Shown: in pieces, positions 11,541-23,466 of the stretch
Position numbering within the stretch: position 1 is the first letter of the stretch
Layout of the letters: every line of letters starts with the position of its first letter
Assembly: GCF_001949145.1 (NCBI RefSeq)
Contig: NW_019091404.1
Location: 343,047 to 407,046, forward strand
From: Acanthaster planci
Taxonomy: Eukaryota > Echinodermata > Asteroidea > Valvatida > Acanthasteridae
DNA length: 64,000 nucleotides
Reading direction: 5' to 3'
Notes under the pieces: model-generated
The model's database searches: none
What the model was told of the DNA's origin: nothing
The model's input: the letters and a program-made list of their open reading frames with translations, nothing else
Position numbers and translations under genes: made by a program

Positions 11541-14225
11541 TCAACCTCCTAGTTCCTGCTGATGTTTAGAGCCACCTGCCCGGCACTTCAGCTTGACGCA
11601 GCGGCGCAGCACTCTGGATGTTGGCTTTCCGAGGGCCTTCGCTCTCCGCTTCCCGGTCCTCTGATGCTTTAGGTGAGCGCAGATCTTCGCAGCGTCCTCG
11701 CAGGTCTTTCCGCGCAGGTCCACCTCGTAGTCGATGCCCTGGATGCTCAGGGGTCGGCCCGCGTCTGAGTCCCCTGACTGGTAGGGGCTGAGGGCCCGGT
11801 GGACCAGGCCCTGCTTTGGCGACCTCCCCCGCCCTTTGTGGTACAGCTCCACCATCCAGACAGCCGACTGGGTGACCGGGTTACTCTCAGGTGCCATGTC
11901 CGCTCGCAGGTCGAGGCTGACGTTGTTAAGGACGCCTGCGGTTACAGCGCCCGTTGCCACGCTAAGGTCGAGGCCGGCGATCACAATTACTGATTAGAGT
12001 AAAAGAAATTCGAAGTTAACTTTATTTGCTTACCAACATTGTCAAATGAGAGAAAGGAAGGCTCCAAACTGATTCTATACATAATTGCAAAAACTGTGAA
12101 TGGTCCACACGGTTACTATTAAAGTAACCCGGTACCTACTTTAACAGCACAGATTACGCTTTGAAATTTAAAAGGACCTGTGATGCTGTTGTCCATCGTT
12201 TTCCGGTATACTATTTTTCGGCGTAATGTTATTTCAGTGGTTATTCAATAAACTAAATCCATACCTGGGTTGGGATTCTTTTTGAGTTTCTTCGGTCCCT
12301 TCCGAGGTTGATGTTGCTCTGTTGCAGCGTGGGCCAGACCCTGCACATGCTGCTCGATCTCCTGCGTGGGCGCAGCCGCAGCCAGCGCCACCCCGACAGC
12401 ATCGGCATCGTCGGCCACCACCAACCCAATGTCTCCACGGTCCAGGTCGGTCGGCAGCGGGCACGGGCACTCGCCCCGGCAGGCCAGGTATAGGGAGTGC
12501 TGCCGGCAGGCCGCCGCGCACAGGGCGCACTCGTTGCCGTAGGTGGTCCCATCGCTGCCGCAGACGGGGCTGAGTATCCGTGTGCAACCGAAACGGCATG
12601 TGTGCCTCTTGGCGGACGACGAGACGCGACCTTTTACCTTTCCTAAACACAATAAAAAAAAAAAGACACCCACAGCCACAACCTTCAACCATCACCTCAA
12701 TTCCAAAACTATGAATCTTCCAGCACAACCTCAACCTTTACTGAAGTCGAGGGAACACTACCATGACAAAGCCCCTGAAATTGTGTGACAACGAATATGA
12801 ACCTGAAGCTGAACCAAGAGAGCGCGCCATTCTTTTCTTTCGTCGGAAGTAAACTTCACTGGTTCACGAACGAGTGTAAAATGCACGCGTTACGGTCGCA
12901 TAGCTACCAACAACATGAGCACTTCTGACCTACATAGCCTTTATCAACCGATGATGATGTGCTTCTGCTAGAGGTGGATAATTCATTATGATACTCCAAA
13001 CTTTGCCGATGAATAATTTTTTTGGAGGGAGAGGTTGTGCGGATGAAGCACCCTTAAATGTGGCGAATCAGTCGCATCAATATTTGCAGTTGATGTGACT
13101 GACCCCTTTGAACTGGATGTCGACCACACCGCTTTACCAACCAAAACGACCCCAGAGAAAATAGTCTAACTGCCGAAAATAGACCACGACCATAGAGCTA
13201 TATATAAAAACAAGAGCGCTAAAATTTGGCACCATCCTGGGTGCAGACATTTTAAATCTATGCGCGTGCTTGTAGAACATTACAAATGAGATGGAATAGG
13301 TATCGAACTATGTATTCTAAATGCAACGCATAAGAACAACACAAGCGAATGTCAGTGCGTCTTTGGAATAAGGCGCACACGTACAGAGCAATGGCGCATA
13401 TTAAGGTAATCAGCTACTGCACATCCTTAATTGATTATTTTAAAACGAATGTTTCCCTGACATTCGAGCAAGGTTGTTCAATTTCGTATGTACGTCTTTC
13501 GACGGCTGTCTTTCGATGAATACGTTGAGCTTAAAAAAATCGTTCCCTGGTTCCAGTCAGTATCAAGTGAGTCGACGGCTCTGGAGCAGCAGCTGTCGTG
13601 CGAATTGGGTACCCATAAAATCCGATTTAAAAAGTCACGGAAAAATTCATGTGCAGTTTGTACGCGCAAGCGTTTGTGTTTTTTTTGGGGGGGGCAGAGC
13701 CAAATGAAACGCTCATTTGTTGATTGGGGGTTCAGGTTGTTTGTGTATCGACTTTGTTGACGTGTCGTTTTAGAATACAGACAGAGATATGCAAAATAGA
13801 AGTACAGAAGCCGTACAAAATGTCGAGTTTTCCATAGGTTAGTGCACAAACATGGATGCGTCAAGCAGGCATCACTTTGTACGTGAGCCGGCGCTCTAGT
13901 TTTCATTCTAGCTCTTTGACTATAACCTACTTTAGAAGTCCAGATTCCGTTTGACGATAGACAGCCACCACGATGGACATAGAGGGCCGTGACACCGAGG
14001 ATGGAACCTCTTCCCGGAGGGGAGGTACTCCTCATAGGACCCCCCCCGCCGCTCACCATTTCCCCTCCCTTTCCTCCCACCTCTGACTGCGTCCCTACCT
14101 GGTCGAATCTTGATCACGCCCACCGCGGGATCCGAGGCGCAAGTGTCGTGGTAGTTGTTAGCCACCGATGACGCCGCAGCACCCAGTGCGGCCAGCAAGA
14201 CCAGAATCTCCGCCGCTCTCACCAT
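11541..14225 (-). CDS. Secreted Kazal protein 1, basic C-terminal domain
   Basis: Three coding exons on the minus strand (14225-14099, 12642-12265, 11989-11541) give 317 residues. Both introns are phase 1 and GT-AG. Exon 1 encodes a signal peptide (about 1-22) and a short mature stretch with one cysteine (C29). Exon 2 carries the Kazal domain, residues 58-103: C58, C62, C70, then [11 protein letters not shown], a CxxC pair (C81, C84), C88, C97 and a terminal CPC (C101, C103). The predicted reactive-site P1 residue, two after C62, is R64, which would suit a trypsin-like target. An Ala-rich linker and a Lys-rich stretch follow. Exon 3 (residues 169-317) is a separate domain with an NVS glycosylation site, a VWMVELY core, TCEDAAKIC, and a very basic end with RRCVKLKC. 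I do not recognise that domain by name. The product is probably extracellular. Domain call strong, inhibitor function inferred. Confidence 0.82.
13190..13919 (-). mobile_element. Dispersed element, minus-orientation copy
   Basis: It sits in the first intron of Kazal gene 1. Read on the minus strand it matches 3637-4790 over most of its length, including the blocks ATCCATGTTTGTGCAC and GACAGCTGCTGCTCCAGAGC and an imperfect terminal inverted repeat ending TATAGCTCTATGG. It is shorter than its partner by an internal segment. Open frames of up to 200 codons cross it but have no recognisable domain and are treated as chance frames. Confidence 0.6.
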
Positions 14226-16178
14226 TTTGCCAAACGTGCTGAAATTAGACGTAAAATCTTGAGTTCCTTTCCAAAGATGCTTCTTCTATTTTTGTGTAGA
14301 ATTTCAGTGCTTTCTTGTGCATTTACTAAGGATGAATGTGAAAATCTGTACACTATTTTTCGGGTTTATTGCCATCAATGCCGGCATGCTGTCTGGAAAT
14401 TGAAATAACGTATAGAGGCTTTGCGTGGTAGCCATCTGGCAGGGGAAGTTCTTTGTTTCACCGGGAAAACTCCTTTGTGCATATCCTGTGGAACAAAAGC
14501 ACTGACCTGCAAGATGGTAGTTATGCAAACCCTCCATAGTCTGCCCAAAACTTTTGATTAGTGAGATTTTATTTTTTGGCCAGGTTCCTGCTTTGTGGCC
14601 TTGGGAAAACCATCACACCTGCTTGTCTCTCTTCACACAGGAGTATAAATGGGTAGTAACAGTTTGAGGGCATGGCAAGCAACACGTGATGGACTGGCAT
14701 TCCATTCTGGGGAAATAGAAATATTCTCAGTCGTTTCACGCCATGGAGACCGGAGATAACCACCAACCTGAAGATCCAGGTGGCTCGGAACAGATTTCCT
14801 TTTTTTCGCCTTCTACAGGCACAAGAACAATCATGGGACCGGGAACCAGACCATCTGATTTCGTAATCATCATCCTCAGCCCCCGAGGGGAAACCGAGCT
14901 ATATCTTTCCCAGCGTTAATATTTAAACCCTGCTGATCTTTAACCCACATTACGGTTAGAAGGTGCATGCGTACATGTACATTGCTTCAGGTTGATCGAT
15001 GTTGACTTCAAGACCGTGGGAACGGGGAAGCTGCAGGATCAAACTTTGAGTTTGTTTTGAAAGCTCAAAAGCGCAGGATTGAGCTAGGATGCTTATAAAC
15101 AATTGACAGTGAAGCATGTTAAAGTACTAAGCTGTTTCACATGCACGTTTTGGCTTTTCTGAACTGAGGATTTAATGTTTTGCTTGAGGATTTAATGTTT
15201 TGCAGGGTGAGTAAAGGGTTGATCCCCTCACCGGTTGCTGTATGAGGGGAATATATTCACCACAGCGGTCAGAAGAAAAAAAATACTGCAAGTGGAGAAG
15301 CAATCAAACAAGCCTGGAATTTCTCTTGGAGTCGTCGTGACGAACGCCGGTTACCAAAGAATGGATTAAGGTCAAAGGTTTAATTCGGTACAGCTTCGAT
15401 GCGGCATGTTGAAAGAATCAAATTCGGAAGGACAGCTGTGACGGCGTATGGTTTGTCGATTCCCGACGTCATTATACACAGACGTTAAGGGGAACGTGAT
15501 GGGGCCAAACAGTGTTTCTTTCCGGATATTAAATATGAAGCTATAAAGCAGGGGATATGGGCCAAATAAATTAGGCCCATTAGCTCTTAATTATTTCAGG
15601 TGGCAGTACAAGTCGCTAAAACTCTACAAATGGCACTGTCGCAACCCCCTTGACCTTCCAAGCATAATTTCTACACTGGAATGTTTCCACAAACCCTTCA
15701 TCGTTTACAATGTGGTCCAAAACATTCGATAGACTATATTATATCAATTATCACACGAAAGCAAGTGGGACACCGAGTAATGTAGTGCGTCTGTGCCCCG
15801 TATACCACGACACCGAATTTATATATCAAACTTGGAGGTTGAGTTCTCGTTTTTTGAGGGATTGATAACACTATAATATAATTTGACCACCAGAATTGGA
15901 AGCCATTACTGCGGTGGCACAACCCTCGTAGATAGGTAGTACGCGCGCGTTACACTGCCTCTTCGATCAATAGGGTGTCGTGATTTGCCAAATGCACGCG
16001 CGCGTCAAGGTGGAGAATGTGCTCGTGAGTGCGGTACCAGCAAAGTTAGGGCGTCTAATCAGATTAGTCAATATGCCATTCTCCTGGAGTCCCTGAAGGG
16101 AAAGATAAAAATGAATTTGAAAAAAATGGAATTGAGGTCACTTAAGGTCAGTGTCCGTAAAACAAAGTGAGTAAACAA
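14226..16178. other. Upstream spacer of Kazal gene 1
   Basis: This is the 5' flank of the minus-strand Kazal gene 1, and its promoter should lie near 14226-14400. No clear TATA element was identified. No coding exons or RNA genes were recognised in the rest. GCGCGC-rich words occur near 15943-16002. Confidence 0.4.
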
Positions 16179-16460
16179 ATGAAAGGTCAATTGCTATTAA
16201 TTTGCCTTGGCCTGTTCCAGTTTAAATCAGTGTTTGGAAGCTCGGGGTACAATTGGATGTCTCTTTTTTCAGAATCCTGCATCACGGAATTTCCAAATTT
16301 CTCGAGCGAGGGCACGCAAGATGCAGCAAAGTTCGCTGGGACAGTTGTTACGTTGCGGCACGGGACGGTGAGACGATTGCCGTTGTGTCAGTCGCACAGG
16401 ACACGCAACATCGCTTCCAATCAAGTTCGGTCTGCTTCGATGGCAATCTTAATGTGAAAC
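16179..16460 (+). CDS. Possible small secreted protein
   Basis: An ATG in good context (AAACAAATG) opens a frame of 92 codons. It begins MKGQLLLICLGLFQFKSVFG, which looks like a signal peptide followed by a short polar stretch. After that the frame shows no family I know and only a few cysteines. A polypyrimidine-AG near 16264-16272 could be a splice acceptor into a different frame, which stays open to 16573, so the true exon structure is unclear. This is the only open frame between the first two Kazal genes with a convincing hydrophobic N-terminus. It could equally be chance. Confidence 0.2.
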
Positions 16461-16573
16461 TGCAGACTGGAAGCCTTTCTGATCATATCAGCCCCATTAA
16501 AATGAAAATGGCACTCAGAAGGAGACTTAATTTATGTGAAAGGGAAGCCTCCTTGAAGAGGAAAACAATTTGA

Positions 16574-19405
16574 TCTTAACTTTCTGATACGAATTATTGG
16601 AACTTCTATTGTAAAATGTTTTACGCAAAACTAGAGCATTATACTGCTGCCATGTTGGAGTCAACACATATATAAAACAAGGACTTGAGCTGAAACGGCG
16701 AGATTTCAATCAGCTACATGTGTAGTTCACAAAATGTCTGACATCGGGCCAATTTATGGCGCTGTGAAAAAACGCGCACACTGGAGCTGTGTACGTCACA
16801 GTGTCTTCAGGCATTCAGCGGACATTGTCACTAAAAACCACTGTGCAACATTTTGAAGAATAAAAATAACATGAATTCAAAATATTCTTCGTAAGGGGCA
16901 GAGTCACACCAGCTAGGCAACTTTGAGACGACCAAAAACACACTACAAATGCCCACAGAGAAGGCAGTGTTCAAAACAGAAGTTTTCTCCATTATTTAGG
17001 ATACGTGAAACCACCATTCCTTTCAGTGACAACTCCAGGCAAGGTAGGAATATGCTACGGTCTTACCGTAAATTTGAAGCTTGCAGGTGCTGCTCTCAGT
17101 TCTCTGGGAAACGCAAAATGTAACAGCTGCGTTGTAATCCTCGGCAAATGACATGAACTTGCGGAAAATCAGAACCGCCCTTAAGAGTTGAACAGAAACA
17201 GAAGCCCGAATTCGTGGAAGAACAGCTGTGCCGACCTTTACACAACAGAAATGTATCCCGTCACTGTGTGTCAGTGATGTCGCCCGAGATTTTCCCGAAC
17301 CACAGGCCTAAAAATGTAAACAACCGGGGTCCAACTTGGAATTGACTCTGAGCCGAAAGTCGCGTGCGACGTGCGTCCACAGTTCCTGCATGGCCTCAAG
17401 TACATGCACTGGCAGATGTGCGATGCGACAGACGTGACTCATAATAACGCAATCTCTGACGCGGGACCCCTTTCATTATCAAAATACGCAGTGCTGCCAA
17501 CCTGATCATGGAATTTGTGTCAATCACGCAAAGAGCACTTTCCAGCTATGCGAATTAAGACGGCTCCCCCGTGTGACTTTTGAAAATGCGTCCCCCCCCA
17601 TCTCCCGCCGGGTCGGACCATTAAGCCCCTTTAAGGTCTTGAGTGTGCAGCAATAAATCTCATTGAAATTTGGCATAAATGTAACAACCACCTCGCCCTG
17701 TTCATCTGCAAGCCCTCAGTTGTTGTAAACGTGGCTACGGGCTTGTCACAATAACATGATTCTTCAATCATCAGTTTTGCTGTTCAGTCACTGAAAACAT
17801 TAAGATTTCTGGACATCAAAACAACACCAATAAATTGAAGACACTGGTGATGGAATGTGCATCCAAGCCGATATATTGCAGAAAAAATGTTTTGCGTAAA
17901 AAGCAGAAACTACTGACCCGAAAATACAAGCTTACGGCTGCTTACGGCGCTCTCAGTCCTCCATAATAAAAGCAATTAATATAGATACATTAAACACTGT
18001 AGACGAACGTTTCCACTTTTTAGAAGATCCGCCGATCTCCGTTTTTGTAAAAAACGTTTAGCGGACCCTGTCAATAAGCAACATAAAGATTTTATGGCGC
18101 ATTGTTCTGTCTTCCTTCCACCCTCCCCAATTTAAAATTGACCCCAACTCCGCCCACTATTACTTCTCGACACATGGCAGCGCCAGTGCATTTTGCATGG
18201 GCGAAACTGGACGACAGTGGCACGGTTCCCAACGTAACTTGTGACGATTCAACCTGGGTGGTATTGGAAACACGCCCTCTCACCGCGGCGAGGCCTTGCC
18301 AGCAAGGTCAGGAGTCGGCTGACGATATCCTGTGAGACGCTCTCACCTTGCCTTTGCCCTAGAGTGTCAAGGTTCCACCGCGCGCTGTCGACGGTGTCAA
18401 GTCAAGGTGACGTCAGATGGTGTGTCTTGTGTTTACATTTTGGAGTTTACAAGTCTGCAATGTTAGTCACTTACTGCGAAGTGCAGTTGGACGTTTTTAC
18501 AGGTTTTCGGTGCATGTACATGTACATGTACAGTATAGCTACGTGTATGTATACGTCCCGTTCCACAAAAGCCATCACGATGGTCCCGGACGCTTTGGAA
18601 ATAAGAAAAAACCATTTTGTGACGCTCGTAGTTGCATAGTTATACATAATAACCAATTTTGATCACGAAACGAAAAAGATTGCCCTTACCTAAGTCATCG
18701 TTATGAAAGTGCGATTTCTTCTTAAAACACACCAATCACCTTAAAACACATTGCCACACACTGATAAATCATACCCCCCCATCAGGGTAGGTATTGCTTT
18801 ACATGTAGACCTAAATCATGCAATAAAAGTCTTCCCACGGCACTTGAAGCAAGAAATTGGAAATTCCGGTACAAAACTTGATTGTTCTTACCACATAGGA
18901 AACCCCTCATTAACCCCTCAAAGCCTCTATGACAAACAAATCTCAGCCGGTCCGAGAATTCACAGCTAAAAAACATAACCAAGCGTCAAAATCTCTCATT
19001 GTTAAAATCGTGAGTCATCCTTACTTGAGGGCGTTTAAAAACGTTCCCATGGTTGTAGGCCAGCAAATAGGTCCAACTCGTTTTCGCAGACCAAATCACG
19101 ATAATAGGCTATCGATTGGATTCTCTGATATTAGGATATTTCGTGGCATGTGTGAACTGGGTGGTTTGTAAGAAGGGAGGATGGAATCTCCCAGCAGGAC
19201 TGCCAGCTTGTATTTCTGAAGGTATCGGACAAAACGGGGCCCTCCAATTCGATCTATTTTGCAGTGGAGTGCAGGCATCAATTTTCAAATTGGCGATGGG
19301 CCTCTTGATTATTTTGAGGGATGTTTGTCTCTGGAGAGAAAATATCTTCAAAAGTCATTGGTTAAGCACTGAAAATTGCAAGGAACATGAAAGCTTATTT
19401 ACCAG
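16574..19405. other. Intergenic, no gene recognised
   Basis: AT-rich spacer. Open frames near 18102-18640 overlap each other on both strands without domains. A short TACATGTACATGTACA run lies near 18515. Confidence 0.5.
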
Positions 19406-19748
19406 GAGGCATGTGGTCTAGTGAGTAAGGTTTGTAGCTTCTGATCATAGGGTCAGGGGTTCGAATCCAGCTGATGGAAGCATGTTGTAATCCTGGGCAA
19501 GTCACTTTACCCCCATGTGCCTCTCCCCACCCAGGAGAAATGGGTACCTGTGAGGGCAGGCACGGTTATTTGGCCGTTTGTGCCAAAATGGCAGCGCCAG
19601 GCTAGTATACTCCCCAGGTAGCTGAGATGGTTTCAGGAATTTTCAGATGATGTGTGAGCCCAATGTGCCGGGACAATGATAATACAGCGCCTCGGAATGG
19701 TTTGCTGGATAGAGGGCGCTTTACAAGTGCTTGTTATTATTATTATTG
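19406..19748 (+). mobile_element. tRNA-derived SINE
   Basis: The head resembles a tRNA with pol III promoter boxes: TGGTCTAGTGAG fits an A box and GGGTTCGAATCC is a canonical B box about 35 bases later. The body continues GGGCAAGTCACTTTACCCCC and a conserved AAATGGGTACCTG block. The element ends in a TTATTATTATTATT tail. A diverged relative lies at 30830-31105. It is not a functional tRNA gene, because the anticodon arm and acceptor stem do not close. Confidence 0.75.
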
Positions 19749-20650
19749 CTAGTCTACAACCCGAAGTTCTTTACTGAAATGATCAATGTGGGATCCAATG
19801 GAAAGAGTGACAGGGCAATTTCATCTACAGTGACCGGAAGTGACAAACAAGGTGCTGGAGTTATAATACCAAAATCTTTGTTGATCAATAAAAACGTGGA
19901 CAGAAACTTAAGTTTTATGAAACGTGGCGTTTTATTTTAAACACAGGGAAAGGAATGTTGTACTGGAAGTGCCATATACAACTGTCATGAAAACGACAGT
20001 GAGACAAAAAGGAAAGAAATCAACAAATGTCTAATGAATGTTGCCAATTTGGCTCTGAAATGAAGATCATTTTTGACTCTTGACGTTACCATCAAATACA
20101 AACAGCGCGCTTTAGAGTTTTCATTAATTATACATAAACGAAAAAAGTTGAAAAATCGTTTGTTTGGTACGCTTAGGTTTTTTTTAAGTTTAAAGGTCAG
20201 AATTTAAATAAATTGCCAAGACGTAAAACAGAAATATAAACTAAGAAACGAACAAGCAAATCGGGAGCAGTGAAGGGCGATTTAGAAATTAATTTGTTGA
20301 GAACGGGCTGACGCAGAACTGGGCCACAGACGGTTATTCATGCAGTATAGGCTGGTGGGAGATCACCCTCCAATAAATTCACACTAAGGTCAACAGAGAA
20401 CTGGCTACGAAGTAAAACAAACACAGAGAAAAAAACTACTGGGTCAAGATCACTTTATAGCAACTTTGAATGAAAATATATGCACCCTTGCTGCCCTGTG
20501 CTGCATGTATAGCACCACTACGGTATGGCACACTGGTAGTAATGACTTTCGTGGAGGAAAAAAAAAATAAATCCACTCGTACAAAAATGAGTTACATGGG
20601 GGCGTCCCTACTGATGACTCCAAAGATTTCTTATTCATTCTCCGCTACGT
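19749..20650. other. 3' flank of Kazal gene 2
   Basis: No gene was recognised. It should include the 3' UTR of the minus-strand gene ending at 20651. No nearby canonical minus-strand poly(A) hexamer stands out. Confidence 0.4.
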
Positions 20651-22803
20651 TTACTCCGCTTCCAAATCCTCCAAATCGTCATCATCTTCTTCATCATCTT
20701 CTTCTTCTTTTTCCTCGGCGCCTTCGGGGTCGTCTACCCCATCTGCGTCCTCAGCCGCTGCGAGCGGGTCAGCGGTCGGATCGGCCTCGTAGCCTTTCGA
20801 CTCGTGAAGGACGTCGGCGTCGCCTTCCTTGTAGACGGGGGAGGCGTATTTCTCGTCGGGGCTCTCCACGTCGAAGCCATAATCTTCGCCGTAGTGGTCC
20901 TTGGAGTCTGTCTTACACTCTCCTGTGTTGCCACAAATTTGAAAGGATGGATTTATCTTTTTAATTACTGAGGGTTAAACCGATTTTCTTCTGTTGATGC
21001 TCTTTTGGGGGTGGATAAAGGAAGGTGCAGTGGTGGAGACAGGTGACGCTTACGGTGCATCGGAGGTGTGACTGGTCAACGGGTAAAATTCTAGAATTTG
21101 GACTGCATGATTTACGGTCTCATCACTGTATTGCGCATGACTTCGAGTGGGAATTTTATCATGTGAAACCGGTGTGATTGTGTGAGCTGAGACAATGGTG
21201 TTGCTCATGGTGGGTGGGGACAAGTAGGATTGAAGTGCTGGGTTTGCCATTAGACCTAGGTGGCTCAGTTCATATAGACTGATGTTGTAATTGGGGAAGG
21301 GGCCGGGACCAGGTGAATCAGTGATGACCGACCTGGAATCCACTTTCATAGGCTTAGAAGAAAATTTTAGTAAGCCTATATGCTAAGCTCATATTTATCA
21401 GACCACTTGTTACAAGCAATATCATCATGACATTGGGGCCGGTAACCTGTGTTTTTCTTGGCAAATGGATTTTTCTACGCTTTGCAGTTGTCCAACTTCG
21501 GCAGCTCTATGAAATTGACCCCATGAAGTGGTAGTGTTAATATAAGATATGTTGAGGTTTTTGGTTTGAATCGTTTCAATCGTTTTCCCTACAACTTTCT
21601 CGGTAGGCCTAATTGTGCTTTTTTGGTGATGGATTAGGATAGCTGATCATTTATTGAGACTGACACTGGGGCTTTCTAGTTGTTCAACAGTTTTTCGGTG
21701 TGCCTATCATAGACTTAATGTTTTCCAGACCGATTAAAGAAAGCCTTTCAGTCTTCTAAACGGGAAAGTGCACAAACTCAAATTGATAACCTACCGTCGA
21801 CACAGTCCTCCGACGCCTCCATATCCTCATCGTGGGGCTCACCCTTGCAAGGACAGCGTCCATCGCACACCTTGAAGATGGGCCGGCCAGGGTTGTGGCA
21901 CGCGCTCTTGCACAGGAAGCAGTCATTCATGTGACTCATGCCGTCGTTGGAGCAAACCATGCTCACCGTTGGCGGGCACCTGAACATGCAGGGGTCCTTG
22001 TCGATCAGGCCAGCGATATCTGGGATGAGAAAAGAAAAAGAAGAAATCTGCGGTAAGAAATAATGAGTAAATACAAATAGCACCTGCTTGTCGACAAGAA
22101 CGGTGAAAACAGGGGGAGCATTTTGGCTGACCTGCACCGGTGTCATTATGACAATGACTGGCTCAAACAACCAGCAAGCCATTTCTGTTGAGCAGTAAAA
22201 ACAGTTAGGCTATGTTGATGAGGATTCAAAGAGATGAAACATCTAGAAATAACACATTGCATAAGACTTGGAGAAACGTGTGCGCCTTATTTGACAGATC
22301 TGAGACACGCTGAGGGAGGGAATTAATTTTCCTTGTCATAGTGAAGAGGAAAGTTCAGGAAAACTGTAGTCCATCCGAACCTCACAATGCCATGTTGGGA
22401 CTGAGAATTCCACTTGACATGCTTTGTATGACGTTTTATTACAACCTCGTGTAAAATAATCACGTTTTGCCAGCCCCGCAGTAACTATCTTTGGAAAATA
22501 AATTCAAGGATTTGGGAAATGCAATTGAGAGGTGGGAATATGGTTTATCATGAATGAATGTGCAATTTCATTTTGATCACCCCCAAAGTTACCTTGTATT
22601 CCTGTGTACTTAATTACTTAATTTCATCGATGGAAATACACAGATCTATGCCTACCCATAGCCCCGGCACTTGCTTTGCATTTTGGGAAGTATGGAGCGT
22701 CGTCTGTCTCTGCCGCCCCCAACGTCGCAATGAGGAGAAGAACAGTACCGACCGCAACTGCATGGTTTGTTGAACGTAGACGACACAGCCCCGGATCTCC
22801 CAT
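20651..22803 (-). CDS. Secreted Kazal protein 2, acidic C-terminus
   Basis: Three minus-strand exons (22803-22656, 22019-21795, 20922-20651) join with phase-1 GT-AG introns to give 214 residues. Exon 1 reads as an N-region of about 17 residues, a hydrophobic AVAVGTVLLLIATLGA core, then a short mature stretch with C42. Exon 2 is the Kazal domain, residues 60-107, with C60, C64, C72, C83, C86, C90, C101, C105 and C107. The spacing is nearly that of its neighbours, but GSDG is changed to SNDG. The residue at the predicted P1 position is proline (P66), which makes a canonical inhibitor unlikely. Exon 3 encodes an acidic tail whose last 25 or so residues are almost all Asp/Glu, a possible cation-binding or basic-partner surface. 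Exon 1 was found by matching frame and donor phase, so it is somewhat less certain than exons 2 and 3. Confidence 0.78.
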
Positions 22804-23466
22804 TCTTGTTGCAAGAAGCCTCCCCGAATACCCTGTTCAGAAACCAAACAGAGACCTTTTGAAAAAAAATTATATAATACAAATTATCACTAATTTATTA
22901 ACTTGCCACCAGCCACCACTGGTTGATGATACATTCTCATTGCTCCCTTTGGATTTGATTTGGTTGATTTGAAGTATAAAAGCTGCCTTGTTGAGCAAAG
23001 ATTAGGATTTCAGTAGTTTGTAGACGCTGTTTTAAAACAGATCCTCAGTCTGGGAAACGTGTATCAATCCAGAAATATAAGTAAAAGGATATATAAAGTG
23101 GACGAAATCCTATAAGAGTGACAAAGTTGTGTTCTTAGAAACCATGCAGTTTCCCACGATGGTTTATGTAAACGCTGCTAAAATATTCAGAATATTTAAA
23201 AAGCGAAACGCCATGCATCCTCTATCGGATAGTACTTAATTATACCCATATAATAACGACTATCTAATTCGTACTCATTGTCAGAAGTGAATATGTTAAT
23301 ACTGATGAATCAAACAGCGCAGATAAATCAACAGATTTGAACGTGGCACAACGAAGAACATTGCCACAGGTTCTGGATTTATATCTGATATACATGTACC
23401 CACCTTGGAAAGTGATGAAGTCTCCCAGAGCAAAGAGATGAACGTCGCTAGGAGATGNTGGAATAA
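22804..23466. other. Upstream spacer of Kazal gene 2
   Basis: 5' flank of the minus-strand Kazal gene 2. No further exon was recognised. A single N at 23458 marks an assembly join just before the duplicated unit. Confidence 0.4.

Noticed and set aside
13478-14080. 200-codon minus-strand frame
   Set aside because: It runs through a dispersed repeat and the intron of Kazal gene 1, with no domain; the gene's own splice sites skip it.
19406-19480. tRNA gene
   Set aside because: The A and B boxes are present, but the acceptor and anticodon stems do not pair and a SINE body and tail follow.
20470-20964. 164-codon plus-strand frame rich in Arg and Pro
   Set aside because: It is antisense to the acidic exon of Kazal gene 2; its composition is the mirror of the Asp/Glu tail.
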